A DNA stretch of 38,435 nt, taken from contig JAQTMV010000020.1 in the NCBI GenBank assembly GCA_028714175.1, positions 1-38,435 on the forward strand, written 5' to 3'. Positions within the stretch are counted from its first letter, which is position 1. Each line of letters starts with the position of its first letter. Under the pieces are notes generated by a model. The model did no database searches. It saw only the letters and a program-made list of their open reading frames with translations, and was not told where the DNA came from. The translations under genes were made by a program, and so were the position numbers. The stretch comes from Methylococcales bacterium. Lineage in GTDB: Bacteria > Pseudomonadota > Gammaproteobacteria > Methylococcales > Methylomonadaceae. Below, one piece after another: positions 7,246 to 15,444 of the stretch.

Positions 7246-9584
7246 TGAAAACTGATTTTACGGTTGGTGTTGTTGGTAATCCTAATTGCGGCAAAACAAC
7301 ACTTTTTAATGCCCTCACCGGCGCCCGGCAGCATGTGGGTAACTGGCCTGGGGTTACGGTTGAGAAAAAAACCGGTGACTACTCCTTTGCTAATAAACTT
7401 GTCGAATTAGTTGATTTGCCCGGCACTTACTCTTTAGAAGCTGCAGATGACCAGGTTTCTTTGGATGAGAAAGTTGCCAGAGACTATGTTGCGTCGAAAG
7501 AAGCCGACTTGATTATCAACATTGTCGATGCTTCCAATATAGAGCGAAATCTTTATTTAACGTCGCAACTTATCGAAATGCGTGTGCCGATGATTTTGGT
7601 ACTCAATATGATGGATGCGGTTAAACAACGTGGTATTAAAATAGATACCGATTTTCTGGGTTCAAAGCTGGGTTGCCCTGTCATTCCCATTTCCGCATCA
7701 ACCAGGGAAGGTATTAACACATTAAAAGCGGCAATTAACAGTGCTGCCATCACCAGGCCAATACCCTCGGCAATAATCAGCTATACAGCGGCCTTGGAAC
7801 AAGCTGTCGAAGATATTTCACCGGTATTGGCAGAAATAGCAAATCAACGCCGCTGTGATTTGCGGTGGCTGGCCGTTCGGTTATTGGAAGGCGATACTTT
7901 GGCCAAACAGATTGCAGGGAAAACGCTATTACCAAAAGTTTTAGAATTGCAACGCTGGGTAGAAGTCGAAACCAATGATGAGATCGATATACTTGCCGCC
8001 GATGCCCGCTACGGTTTTGTTAATCTATTGGCTCAAGGTGCAGTGTGTAAACTCAATGAAGTAAGCAGGCACACCACAGAAAAAATTGACAGCATCGTTT
8101 TGAATCGATTCCTGGGTATTCCGGTTTTTTTGCTGGTTATGTATGCGATGTTCATGTTTACGATTAATATCGGCAGTGCCTTTGTCGATTTTTTTGATCA
8201 ATCGGTAGGCGCATTATTGGTCGATGGTTTAAGTCTGGCGCTTGCAGAGCTGCAGTTGCCGGAATGGTTGATCGTCCTGATTACCAAAGGGGGCGGAGGC
8301 GGGATTCAGGTTGTTGCAACCTTTATTCCGATTATTGGCTTTTTATTTATGTTCTTATCGGCTCTGGAAGATTCAGGTTATATGGCCAGAGCGGCTTTTG
8401 TCATGGATAGATTCATGCGCATGATCGGTTTGCCTGGAAAGTCCTTTGTGCCGATGATAGTCGGTTTTGGTTGTAATGTACCGGCCATCATGGCCACGCG
8501 GACATTGGAAAATCAACGTGACAGGATTTTGACGAACCTGATGAATCCGTTTATGTCCTGCGGTGCCAGATTACCGGTTTATGCTTTATTTGCCGCAGCG
8601 TTTTTTCCGGTCGGCGGCCAGAATCTGGTTTTTGGTTTATATTTATTGGGCATTGCAGTTGCAGTATTAACGGGGCTGATTATGCGTCATACCTTATTTA
8701 AAGGTGAGTCTGCGCCCTTTATTATGGAATTACCCGCCTATCATCTTCCGACATTGCATGGGGTTTTTATTAGAACCTGGGATCGGCTCAAGTCATTTCT
8801 GTTCAATGCGGGCAAGGTTATTGTACCGATGGTACTGGTATTAAACTTTCTCAATGCGCTGGGTACAGATGGAAGTTTTGGTCAGGAAAACAGCAATAAA
8901 TCGGTGTTAAGTGAGATTGGGCGCAGTTTAACCCCTGCATTTAAACCCATGGGCATTGAAAAAGATAACTGGGCGGCAACAGTCGGTATTTTTACAGGTG
9001 TTTTAGCTAAAGAGGCCGTTGTTGGCACACTCGATGCCTTATATAGCCAGCTTGCAACAGCCGAGGCAACTCAGTCTGATAAGGCACCGTTTAGCCTTAA
9101 AGATGCGTTACTGGCGGCCTGTTCAACCGTGCCTGAAAACCTAAGCGCTGTCGCAGATAATCTTTTAGATCCGCTGGGACTGAATATCGGTTCGGTTGAT
9201 GATCTAGCCTCCGCAGCCAGTGAGCAGGAAGTTAAAACCAATACCTTTGCAGCTATGCAGCATAGTTTTGATGGTAAAGCCGGCGCGTTTGCTTATCTGT
9301 TATTTATTTTATTGTACGCGCCCTGTGTCGCAGCCACCGCGGCTATTTATAGAGAAACCAATACCGGCTGGACTTTGTTTATAGTGTTCTGGACGACGGG
9401 TATTGCCTATATGACGGCAACCATTTTTTATCAAGCGATGACTTATAGCCGGCATCCGGACTATTCCTTGGTCTGGATAACGGGCTTATGCCTTGCCTTT
9501 TTGTTCGTTTTATTCGGCTTGTGGCTAACCGGAAAAAATACGGTTGCAAAACACACTCAGGAGTCATTAAGTGATTTTATCTGA
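7245..9584 (+). CDS. feoB: FeoB ferrous iron transporter (GTPase-permease)
   Basis: Inner-membrane ferrous iron transporter. The N-terminal G domain has G1 GNPNCGKTT near residue 11, G3 DLPGTYSL, G4 NMMD and G5 ISAS. A helical linker domain follows, then the membrane part with the Gate motifs (GCNVPAIMATRT with the conserved Cys, and CGARLPVY) and a second half (APCVAATAAIYRE near the end). About 779 residues is normal. The ATG at 7245 overlaps the feoA stop; a GTG three bases earlier is the only alternative. Its 3' end overlaps feoC by 14 bases. Confidence 0.97.
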   Translation: MKTDFTVGVVGNPNCGKTTLFNALTGARQHVGNWPGVTVEKKTGDYSFANKLVELVDLPGTYSLEAADDQVSLDEKVARDYVASKEADLIINIVDASNIERNLYLTSQLIEMRVPMILVLNMMDAVKQRGIKIDTDFLGSKLGCPVIPISASTREGINTLKAAINSAAITRPIPSAIISYTAALEQAVEDISPVLAEIANQRRCDLRWLAVRLLEGDTLAKQIAGKTLLPKVLELQRWVEVETNDEIDILAADARYGFVNLLAQGAVCKLNEVSRHTTEKIDSIVLNRFLGIPVFLLVMYAMFMFTINIGSAFVDFFDQSVGALLVDGLSLALAELQLPEWLIVLITKGGGGGIQVVATFIPIIGFLFMFLSALEDSGYMARAAFVMDRFMRMIGLPGKSFVPMIVGFGCNVPAIMATRTLENQRDRILTNLMNPFMSCGARLPVYALFAAAFFPVGGQNLVFGLYLLGIAVAVLTGLIMRHTLFKGESAPFIMELPAYHLPTLHGVFIRTWDRLKSFLFNAGKVIVPMVLVLNFLNALGTDGSFGQENSNKSVLSEIGRSLTPAFKPMGIEKDNWAATVGIFTGVLAKEAVVGTLDALYSQLATAEATQSDKAPFSLKDALLAACSTVPENLSAVADNLLDPLGLNIGSVDDLASAASEQEVKTNTFAAMQHSFDGKAGAFAYLLFILLYAPCVAATAAIYRETNTGWTLFIVFWTTGIAYMTATIFYQAMTYSRHPDYSLVWITGLCLAFLFVLFGLWLTGKNTVAKHTQESLSDFI

Positions 9585-9792
9585 TTTGCGTAGTTATTTA
9601 AAACAACAGCATAGAGTTGCTTTGAAGGATTTGGTCAATCATTTTGATATGGATGCCGATGCGTTACGCGGAATGCTCGGCAAATGGATCAGCAAGGGTA
9701 ACGTTCGTAAAATGTCGCTGGAGTCATCATGTGGCACAAGCTGTTGCAAATGCGACCCTGCTTTGACAGAGCTTTATGAATGGATAGATTAA
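9571..9792 (+). CDS. feoC: FeoC-like regulator / FeoB partner with Cys cluster
   Basis: Small winged-helix protein of 73 residues. The first 50 residues show the FeoC pattern (LSDLRSYLKQQHRVALKDLV, then LRGMLGKWISKGNVRKM). They are followed by CGTSCCKC (Cys 54, 58, 59, 61), the cluster that binds an oxygen-sensitive iron-sulfur centre in FeoC relatives. The start is GTG 9571, with AGGAG seven bases before it, inside the end of feoB. In enterobacteria FeoC protects FeoB from proteolysis, and a similar role is likely here. Confidence 0.88.
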   Translation: MILSDLRSYLKQQHRVALKDLVNHFDMDADALRGMLGKWISKGNVRKMSLESSCGTSCCKCDPALTELYEWID

Positions 9793-9913
9793 CCAGATTC
9801 CAAGGTATATACGCTCTACTGGATTCATACCTCGAAACCTTGTGTCTGATATAATATTTCATTATTGCTTGAAGCTGGACTAAGCTTGTTGTATTTCAAC
9901 TGGCAGAGGTAAA

Positions 9914-11578
9914 ATGATGTCCTTACAGCAAGCCGGCATCCTGATTGGTTATTTATCTGAAGTCCGTGGCGACGGCATGGATGCCCGAATAGCCGAGGAA
10001 CATGCAAATGAGTTACCAATCATCAAAGTGGGTGACGAGGAAATACTAGCCGGTCAAATAGGCTCCTATGTTGTTATTCAGCAAGGTAATATCAGTATCT
10101 TGGCATTGGTTTTTAAAATGTGGGGAAAAGACCGCTTTGATACGACCGACAGGCGTAAAACAGACCGGTTTGTTTCATTGATCCCAGTCGGTGAGATCCA
10201 GGATAATGGCATCTTTGTTCGCGGTGTGCGCCATTATCCAACACCGGGCGCCAAAGTATATGCGGTGGGTCTTAATGAAATCAATGTCATTTTCTCAAAG
10301 TTCAGGGATTACAAATTTTTTATCGGTCAGCTATCTTCACACAAAGACTATCATTTAAGTCTTGATCCACGGGCTCTTTTCGGCCGCCATTTTGCTATTG
10401 TCGGGCAATCCGGTTCGGGTAAATCATGGACCGTTACCAGTCTGATTCAAAATACCATCAAGGCCATGCCTAAAACCCATATCATTATGCTGGATTTACA
10501 TGGCGAGTATTGCTGGAAAGATCGTGACGGAGTGCTTCAGTCTGCATTTCCTGAAGAGCAGATAAATTATATTGATGCCCTGGAAATGGAAATGCCGTAC
10601 TGGCTGATGACTTATGCTGAACTGGTCGATTTATTTATAAATCGGAGTGAAAGCGGCGCGTCAATGCAAATGACTTTTATGCGCGAGATATTGCAGCAAC
10701 TCAAACGCAAGGAAGCCAAATGTATTGGTTTAGGCGCAGTTTCAGTCGATACGCCCATCTACTTTTCGTTGGCTGAGATGTATATGCAATTTAAATCGGC
10801 TAATGAAGAAAAAAAGGACTTCGGCAAGATACAGGGCGCATTGTTTGGACAATTTGACGAATTTCTGATCAGAATGCAAAGCCGGTTTAATGATGTCCGT
10901 TACGATTTTCTGCTAAAGCCAAAAATACGCAATAACTCTGCAAGCATGGCCGATTTATTGCGGGAGTTCGTAGGACTTGGTGCTAAAAAAGGCAATATCA
11001 CAGTGGTTGATTTAAGCTCTGTGCCTACCGATGTCAGGCCGGCCGTTTGTGCTCAGGTAGGCCGGTTAGCCTTTGAATTTAATTACTGGAATCCTCAGCG
11101 ACGCGAATTTCCAATTACGCTAATCTGCGAAGAGGCTCACGCCTATATACCAAGAGAAAAAGGCGGTCAGTTTGAGGGCACCAAAAGGATGATGGAACGA
11201 ATTGCCAAAGAAGGTCGTAAATACGGCGTGTCCATCGGCGTTGTCAGTCAACGGCCTACCGAATTATCGGAAACCATGCTGTCGCAATGCAGTTCGTTTA
11301 TCTGTCTGCGCACAACCAACCCTGATGATCAGGCTTATATCAGAGGATTAGTCCCGGAAGCAGAGGGTGATTTAACAGATATACTGAGTTCACTGGGCAG
11401 AGGTGAGGCATTGGTTTTAGGCGAGGCGACGCCATTACCGACGCGTGTACAGATTTACCGGCCGAATCCTGAACCGAAAAGTAATGATGTAGATTATTTT
11501 ACCGGTTGGCGAGAAGGGCCGGATGATCTGGATGTGAGTGGAATAGTCAAGTTATGGCGTACCCAGACAAGGAAATAG
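9914..11578 (+). CDS. HerA-like ATPase (DUF87 / FtsK-HerA superfamily)
   Basis: Hexameric DNA-pumping type ATPase. The N-terminal HAS-barrel region covers about residues 1-140 (GILIGYLSEVRGDGMDA ... GSYVVIQQGNISILALV). Walker A is GQSGSGKSW at residues 164-172, Walker B is ITLICEEAHAYIPRE, and the sensor/arginine region includes RMMERIAKEGRKYGVSIGVV and SQRPTELS. At 554 residues it is full length. GAGG lies a few bases before tandem ATGs at 9914/9917. HerA proteins usually work with a NurA nuclease or, in defence systems, with Sir2 or DUF4297 effectors. None of these is adjacent; rlmB lies 126 bases downstream. The partner and role are therefore open. Confidence 0.87.
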   Translation: MMSLQQAGILIGYLSEVRGDGMDARIAEEHANELPIIKVGDEEILAGQIGSYVVIQQGNISILALVFKMWGKDRFDTTDRRKTDRFVSLIPVGEIQDNGIFVRGVRHYPTPGAKVYAVGLNEINVIFSKFRDYKFFIGQLSSHKDYHLSLDPRALFGRHFAIVGQSGSGKSWTVTSLIQNTIKAMPKTHIIMLDLHGEYCWKDRDGVLQSAFPEEQINYIDALEMEMPYWLMTYAELVDLFINRSESGASMQMTFMREILQQLKRKEAKCIGLGAVSVDTPIYFSLAEMYMQFKSANEEKKDFGKIQGALFGQFDEFLIRMQSRFNDVRYDFLLKPKIRNNSASMADLLREFVGLGAKKGNITVVDLSSVPTDVRPAVCAQVGRLAFEFNYWNPQRREFPITLICEEAHAYIPREKGGQFEGTKRMMERIAKEGRKYGVSIGVVSQRPTELSETMLSQCSSFICLRTTNPDDQAYIRGLVPEAEGDLTDILSSLGRGEALVLGEATPLPTRVQIYRPNPEPKSNDVDYFTGWREGPDDLDVSGIVKLWRTQTRK

Positions 11579-11588
11579 CTGCCTTAAT

Positions 11589-11607
11589 CTGAAAAAGTAT
11601 TTTTCAG
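11589..11607. repeat. Perfect short inverted repeat after the HerA-like gene
   Basis: CTGAAAAA-GTA-TTTTTCAG is a perfect 8-base stem with a 3-base loop, 11 bases after the stop of the HerA-like gene. It is AT-rich, with no clear T-run after the stem. It could be a weak terminator or a regulator site, but position and symmetry alone cannot decide. Confidence 0.4.
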
Positions 11608-11704
11608 CAGGTAAGTGTGTTTAACAACGTTGTAATCAAGCTTCTTCAGCTCAATCAACATTTAAGTCGCATTCTTTACTGGTAACAGCCAGAAAACATA
11701 AAAA

Positions 11705-12463
11705 ATGAACACAGCAAAATTATTTGGGTTACATTCGGTACAGGCGGCTTTGGATTATTCGCCCAATAAAATCCACAAGGCGTGGGTTGATAGCGGGCGG
11801 CAAGACAAGCGTTTGGCACAGGCGCTTGACGATTTAACAGCGCTTGGCATAGAGCCTGAAAAAACCGATAGAAAAAAACTGGATCGGTTTGCTGAAGGTA
11901 AAAATCATCAAGGCATTGTTATTGAAGTTGAAATGCCTGGCGAATTATCAGAAAGCGAGTTAAAAACAGCGGTAGAAAATCTGTCAGGAACGGCTTTATT
12001 TCTGGCACTGGATAATGTCCAAGACCCGCATAATCTTGGCGCATGTCTTCGCACAGCTGATGCTGCGGGCGTATATGGCGTTATTATTACCAAAGATAAT
12101 GCCACAGGGATTACGCCGACTGTCTGTAAAGTGGCCAGTGGCGCGGCTGAAACAGTGCCTGTTTATCAAGTAACTAATTTGTCCCGGACTTTACGCTGGT
12201 TGAAAGAGCAGGGCATCTGGGTCATCGGAGCGGCGGGCGATGCCACGCAAACCGCTTATCAAACCGATTTTACCGTGCCGCTGGCGCTGGTTGTGGGAGC
12301 TGAAGGTAAAGGGCTGAGACGGTTGACCAGGGAGCAATGCGACGTACTGGTGAAATTACCGATGCTGGGTCAGGTGGAAAGTCTTAATTTATCAGTGGCT
12401 ACTGGCGTGCTGCTTTATGAAGTCGTGCGTCAGCGATTACTTCAACAATCAGCACATGGATGA
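11705..12463 (+). CDS. rlmB: 23S rRNA 2'-O-methyltransferase RlmB (TrmH/SpoU family)
   Basis: SAM-dependent enzyme that methylates the ribose of G2251 (E. coli numbering) in the 23S rRNA P-loop. It has the N-terminal substrate-binding domain (LFGLHSVQAALDY) and the three SPOUT motifs: NVQDPHNLGACLRTADAAG, VVGAEGKGLRRLTRE and LPMLGQVESLNLSVATGVLL. The 252 residues match the family. The ATG at 11705 is preceded by an AT-rich spacer without a clear ribosome binding site. Confidence 0.95.
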   Translation: MNTAKLFGLHSVQAALDYSPNKIHKAWVDSGRQDKRLAQALDDLTALGIEPEKTDRKKLDRFAEGKNHQGIVIEVEMPGELSESELKTAVENLSGTALFLALDNVQDPHNLGACLRTADAAGVYGVIITKDNATGITPTVCKVASGAAETVPVYQVTNLSRTLRWLKEQGIWVIGAAGDATQTAYQTDFTVPLALVVGAEGKGLRRLTREQCDVLVKLPMLGQVESLNLSVATGVLLYEVVRQRLLQQSAHG

Positions 12464-12465
12464 TG

Positions 12466-12518
12466 CGGATTTAAACAGTTTTGCCCGGATAAAAAATATA
12501 AAAATCCGTGTAAATCCG
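12466..12518. repeat. Inverted repeat between rlmB and ccmA
   Basis: CGGATTTA at 12466-12473 is matched by TAAATCCG at 12511-12518, leaving a 37-base loop. It sits between the rlmB stop and the ccmA start and might fold in the leader RNA of the ccm operon. The stem is short and the function is unknown. Confidence 0.3.
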
Positions 12519-12549
12519 TCCTAATGCGTGTCATTCGTTTGCCATTTAT

Positions 12550-13191
12550 ATGTCATTAATTTATTTCATGGAAACAAAACCAATATACTCGCTTCGAGGT
12601 ACCGAATTAAGCTGTATTCGTGATGACCGTGTATTGTTTGAAGGGCTGGCTTTTGAGCTGCGTTCTGGGCAGGTTTTATTGCTGGAAGGCAAAAATGGCA
12701 GCGGGAAAACCTCGTTACTGCGTATTTTATGCGGCTTTCGAGAGCCTGATTCGGGGCAGGTGTTATGGTGCGGCGACGCTATCAACGACAGTGAGTATTA
12801 TGCTGATATGGCCTATATCGGTCATTTGGATGGTGTTAAAAAGGAACTGACAGTATTCGAAAACCTGAAAATCTCCCTGGCATTAGGTCGGTCTGGCCAC
12901 TATACCATTCAGCAGGCCTTATCTAAAGTCCATTTGTCGGGTTATGATGACGCACTGGTTCAGGCATTGTCTGCAGGTCAAAAAAGACGCTTATCATTAG
13001 CGCGGTTGTTGATTACGCAAAATATCGTGTGGATACTGGATGAACCGTTTACTTCGCTCGATAAACAGGGCATTGCCCTGATAGAAACTTTAATGACCGA
13101 ACATTGCGCCAATGGCGGCATGATTATTTTAACGTCACACCATGACATCGAATTGCACAGTGTTGATGTGCAACGTATCATTTTATCCTGA
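12550..13191 (+). CDS. ccmA: Cytochrome c maturation ATPase CcmA
   Basis: ATP-binding subunit of the CcmABCD complex. It powers release of holo-CcmE (haem bound to CcmE) from CcmC/CcmD. It shows Walker A GKNGSGKTS, the haem-exporter signature LSAGQKRRLSLARL and Walker B IVWILDEPFTSLD, with LTSHH as the switch. Length (213) is typical. ATG 12550 is the longest start and ATG 12568 (METKPIYSLRG) is an equally good choice; neither has a ribosome binding site. The stop TGA overlaps the ATG of ccmB at 13191. It is the first gene of the ccm operon. Confidence 0.94.
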   Translation: MSLIYFMETKPIYSLRGTELSCIRDDRVLFEGLAFELRSGQVLLLEGKNGSGKTSLLRILCGFREPDSGQVLWCGDAINDSEYYADMAYIGHLDGVKKELTVFENLKISLALGRSGHYTIQQALSKVHLSGYDDALVQALSAGQKRRLSLARLLITQNIVWILDEPFTSLDKQGIALIETLMTEHCANGGMIILTSHHDIELHSVDVQRIILS

Positions 13192-13865
13192 TGTCTTTAT
13201 CCCGCGCATTTTTTGCCATTATACGGCGCGATTTGGTGTTGGCCTTGCGCCGGCGCGCGGAAATCGCTAATCCCCTGTTGTTTTTTATTCTGGTGATAAC
13301 GCTGTTCCCTTTGGGCATCGGTGCGCAGCCGCACCTATTGCAAGCCATCGCGCCGGGTATTATCTGGGTTTCGGCATTATTGGCGGCGATGTTGTCTCTG
13401 GATAGCCTGTTTCGCTCGGATTTTGATGACGGTTCTCTGGAGCAGATTTTATTAAGCGCACATCCGGCATCTATCCTTGTGTTGGGCAAGATCATTGCCC
13501 ACTGGCTGGTGACGGGGTTGCCCTTATTGATAGTCGCACCATTATTAGCGGTTTTTTTAGGGATGCCCAAGAATTCTATAGGCATTTTATTATTGACCTT
13601 GCTGCTGGGAACACCGGTATTAAGCCTAATCGGCGCGATTGGTGTCGCTCTTACCGTTGGATTACGCCGGGGCGGCATGATTTTATCCCTGCTGGTGTTG
13701 CCGCTGTATGTCCCTGTGCTTATTTTTGCCAGCAATGCAGTAGAGATGGCGGGCAGTGGTTTACCTGTCAATGCACAGATCAATATTTTGGTTTCGATTT
13801 TATTTATGGCTTTAGTCCTGGCACCCTGGCCGACATCCGCTGCATTAAAAATGAGTATTAATTAG
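13191..13865 (+). CDS. ccmB: Haem exporter permease CcmB
   Basis: Inner-membrane subunit of the CcmAB transporter module. The 224-residue product is almost all membrane helices (six expected) and begins MSLSRAFFAIIRRDLVLALR, the family pattern of a basic cytoplasmic N-terminus. SLFRSDFDDGSLEQILLS is the conserved CcmB stretch. The ATG overlaps the ccmA stop, so translation is coupled. About 160 bases separate it from ccmC, more than elsewhere in the operon. Confidence 0.95.
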   Translation: MSLSRAFFAIIRRDLVLALRRRAEIANPLLFFILVITLFPLGIGAQPHLLQAIAPGIIWVSALLAAMLSLDSLFRSDFDDGSLEQILLSAHPASILVLGKIIAHWLVTGLPLLIVAPLLAVFLGMPKNSIGILLLTLLLGTPVLSLIGAIGVALTVGLRRGGMILSLLVLPLYVPVLIFASNAVEMAGSGLPVNAQINILVSILFMALVLAPWPTSAALKMSIN

Positions 13866-14027
13866 TAATATCTCGTAAAATAGCTATGTACACAATCAAT
13901 CAGAAGCAATAGATCATAAGGTCGGCCAAATATCTGCCTGTTATTTTATTCGCCTGGAATCTTGTAGTCGCCCAGGGCAACAAGCCGCCTTTAGGGTATT
14001 GAACTTTTTACCTTGAACCTCATCCTT

Positions 14028-14792
14028 ATGTTGTTAATTCCAGATTCAGTAGTTCGATTCTTTCATCGCATGGCGTCACCTCCGCATTTTTACGCGTTTA
14101 CTGAACGATTAATGCCGTGGCTGGTGATTATTTTTCTGTTCTTAACTGGGGCAGGTCTATATGGCGGTCTGTATTTAGCGCCACCTGATTATCAGCAGGG
14201 TGACAGTTATCGTATTATTTATATTCATGTTCCCAGCGCCTGGATGTCGCTATTTATTTATGTGGTTATGGCTGTTGCTGGCGCGATTGGCCTGGTTTGG
14301 CGCATTAAACTGGCTGAAATAGTTGCTATCAGCAGTGCCCCAGTCGGCGCCAGTTTTACTTTTATCGCCTTGGTTACCGGTTCATTATGGGGAAAACCTA
14401 TGTGGGGAACGTGGTGGGTTTGGGATGCGCGCTTGACCTCTGAATTAATTTTGTTGTTTTTATATCTGGGCGTCATCGGTCTTTATGGCGCGATAGACGA
14501 TAAGCGCGTTGCTTCCAAAGCTGTGGCAATTTTAGCGATAGTCGGCGTGGTTAATATTCCTATTATTCATTATTCCGTAGAATGGTGGAATACCCTGCAT
14601 CAGGGTCCTACGGTAAGTAAATTGGATAAGCCTTCTATTCATGTCAGTATGCTAATACCTTTATTGTTGATGGCCCTAGCCTTTAATGTTTATTATCTGA
14701 TTGCGTTGATACAGCGGGCGCGTGTCGAATTGCTTCAGCGGGAGCGCAACTCGCAGTGGGTCAAGACTATGGTGATGGAGAACAAGCAATGA
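14028..14792 (+). CDS. ccmC: Haem handling protein CcmC
   Basis: Inner-membrane protein that binds haem and places it on CcmE. It has six membrane helices and the tryptophan-rich periplasmic motif WGTWWVWDARLTSELIL. Histidines that ligate haem lie in the loops (IHVPSAWMS and IHYSVEWWNTLHQG). The start is uncertain: the frame allows TTG 14013, ATG 14028 and ATG 14070. I chose 14028 because relatives often have a short segment before RMASPPHFY. Its stop overlaps the ATG of ccmD. Confidence 0.95.
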   Translation: MLLIPDSVVRFFHRMASPPHFYAFTERLMPWLVIIFLFLTGAGLYGGLYLAPPDYQQGDSYRIIYIHVPSAWMSLFIYVVMAVAGAIGLVWRIKLAEIVAISSAPVGASFTFIALVTGSLWGKPMWGTWWVWDARLTSELILLFLYLGVIGLYGAIDDKRVASKAVAILAIVGVVNIPIIHYSVEWWNTLHQGPTVSKLDKPSIHVSMLIPLLLMALAFNVYYLIALIQRARVELLQRERNSQWVKTMVMENKQ

Positions 14793-14941
14793 GTGTGCAC
14801 GAATTTTTTGCCATGGGCGGTTATGCGTTTTATGTCTGGACCTCTTACGGTCTTACTTTAGTCGTACTGCTTGCCAATATCATCATTCCTGTTATGCAGC
14901 GCAAACAGTTTTTTGTCAAAGCCTTAAAGAAAAAACGGTAA
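14789..14941 (+). CDS. ccmD: Haem exporter protein CcmD
   Basis: Small single-helix membrane protein of 50 residues that binds CcmC and helps release holo-CcmE. It begins MSVHEFFAMGGYAFYVWTSY, the family signature, continues with a hydrophobic helix (LTLVVLLANIIIPVM), and ends in a basic tail (KALKKKR). ATGA overlap with the ccmC stop fixes the start. The frame continues upstream to 14756 inside ccmC, which is not needed. Confidence 0.93.
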   Translation: MSVHEFFAMGGYAFYVWTSYGLTLVVLLANIIIPVMQRKQFFVKALKKKR

Positions 14942-14947
14942 GGAATT

Positions 14948-15391
14948 ATGAAACCAGCCAGAAAACAGCGTTTAATCCTTATAGCCCTGATGATAATCGG
15001 TGCGGGTATAGCGACGGGATTCGCTTTGAAGTCCTTTAATGATAATTTGATGTACTTTTTTTCTACGACTGATGTTGTAGAAGGTAAAGCCCCCAAGGAT
15101 ACCTTGTTTCGCTTGGGCGGCATGGTCATTAAAGGCAGTGTTGAAAGACCCGGTGACGGGATGATGGTGCGCTTTAAGCTGACTGACTTCAGTAAGGATG
15201 TGACCGTCGAATATACGGGCATTTTGCCGGATTTGTTCAGGGAAGGGCAGGGTATTGTTGCGCATGGCAAGCTAAATCAACAAGATGTGTTTATTGCCGA
15301 GGAAGTGCTGGCCAAACATGATGAAAACTACATGCCGCCGGAAGTGAAAGGCAGTTTAAAAAAGCAGACTGTATCGGCGATTCAAAAATAA
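14948..15391 (+). CDS. ccmE: Periplasmic haem chaperone CcmE
   Basis: Membrane-anchored OB-fold protein that carries haem covalently on a histidine to the CcmF/H lyase. It has a basic N-terminus, one membrane helix (LILIALMIIGAGIATGFAL), the core FRLGGMVIKGSV, and the haem-binding motif LAKHDENYMPPEV with His124. The 147 residues are normal. AGGAAT just before the ATG serves as ribosome binding site. In the usual ccm order ccmF comes next. Here 1.9 kb of unrelated genes separate the two. Confidence 0.96.
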   Translation: MKPARKQRLILIALMIIGAGIATGFALKSFNDNLMYFFSTTDVVEGKAPKDTLFRLGGMVIKGSVERPGDGMMVRFKLTDFSKDVTVEYTGILPDLFREGQGIVAHGKLNQQDVFIAEEVLAKHDENYMPPEVKGSLKKQTVSAIQK

Positions 15392-15444
15392 TCCATGGGA
15401 ATTAGCTTCATTAATCACAATCTTCCAAGGTACATAGACTTGCG

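Noticed and set aside
9821-9860. TATAAT at 9850-9855 as promoter of the HerA-like gene
   Set aside because: No acceptable -35 element was found at 16-18 bases, so the hexamer alone is not enough in AT-rich DNA.
13178-13783. 201-codon minus-strand frame under ccmB
   Set aside because: It is the antisense of a certain ccmB gene and has a composition of low credibility.
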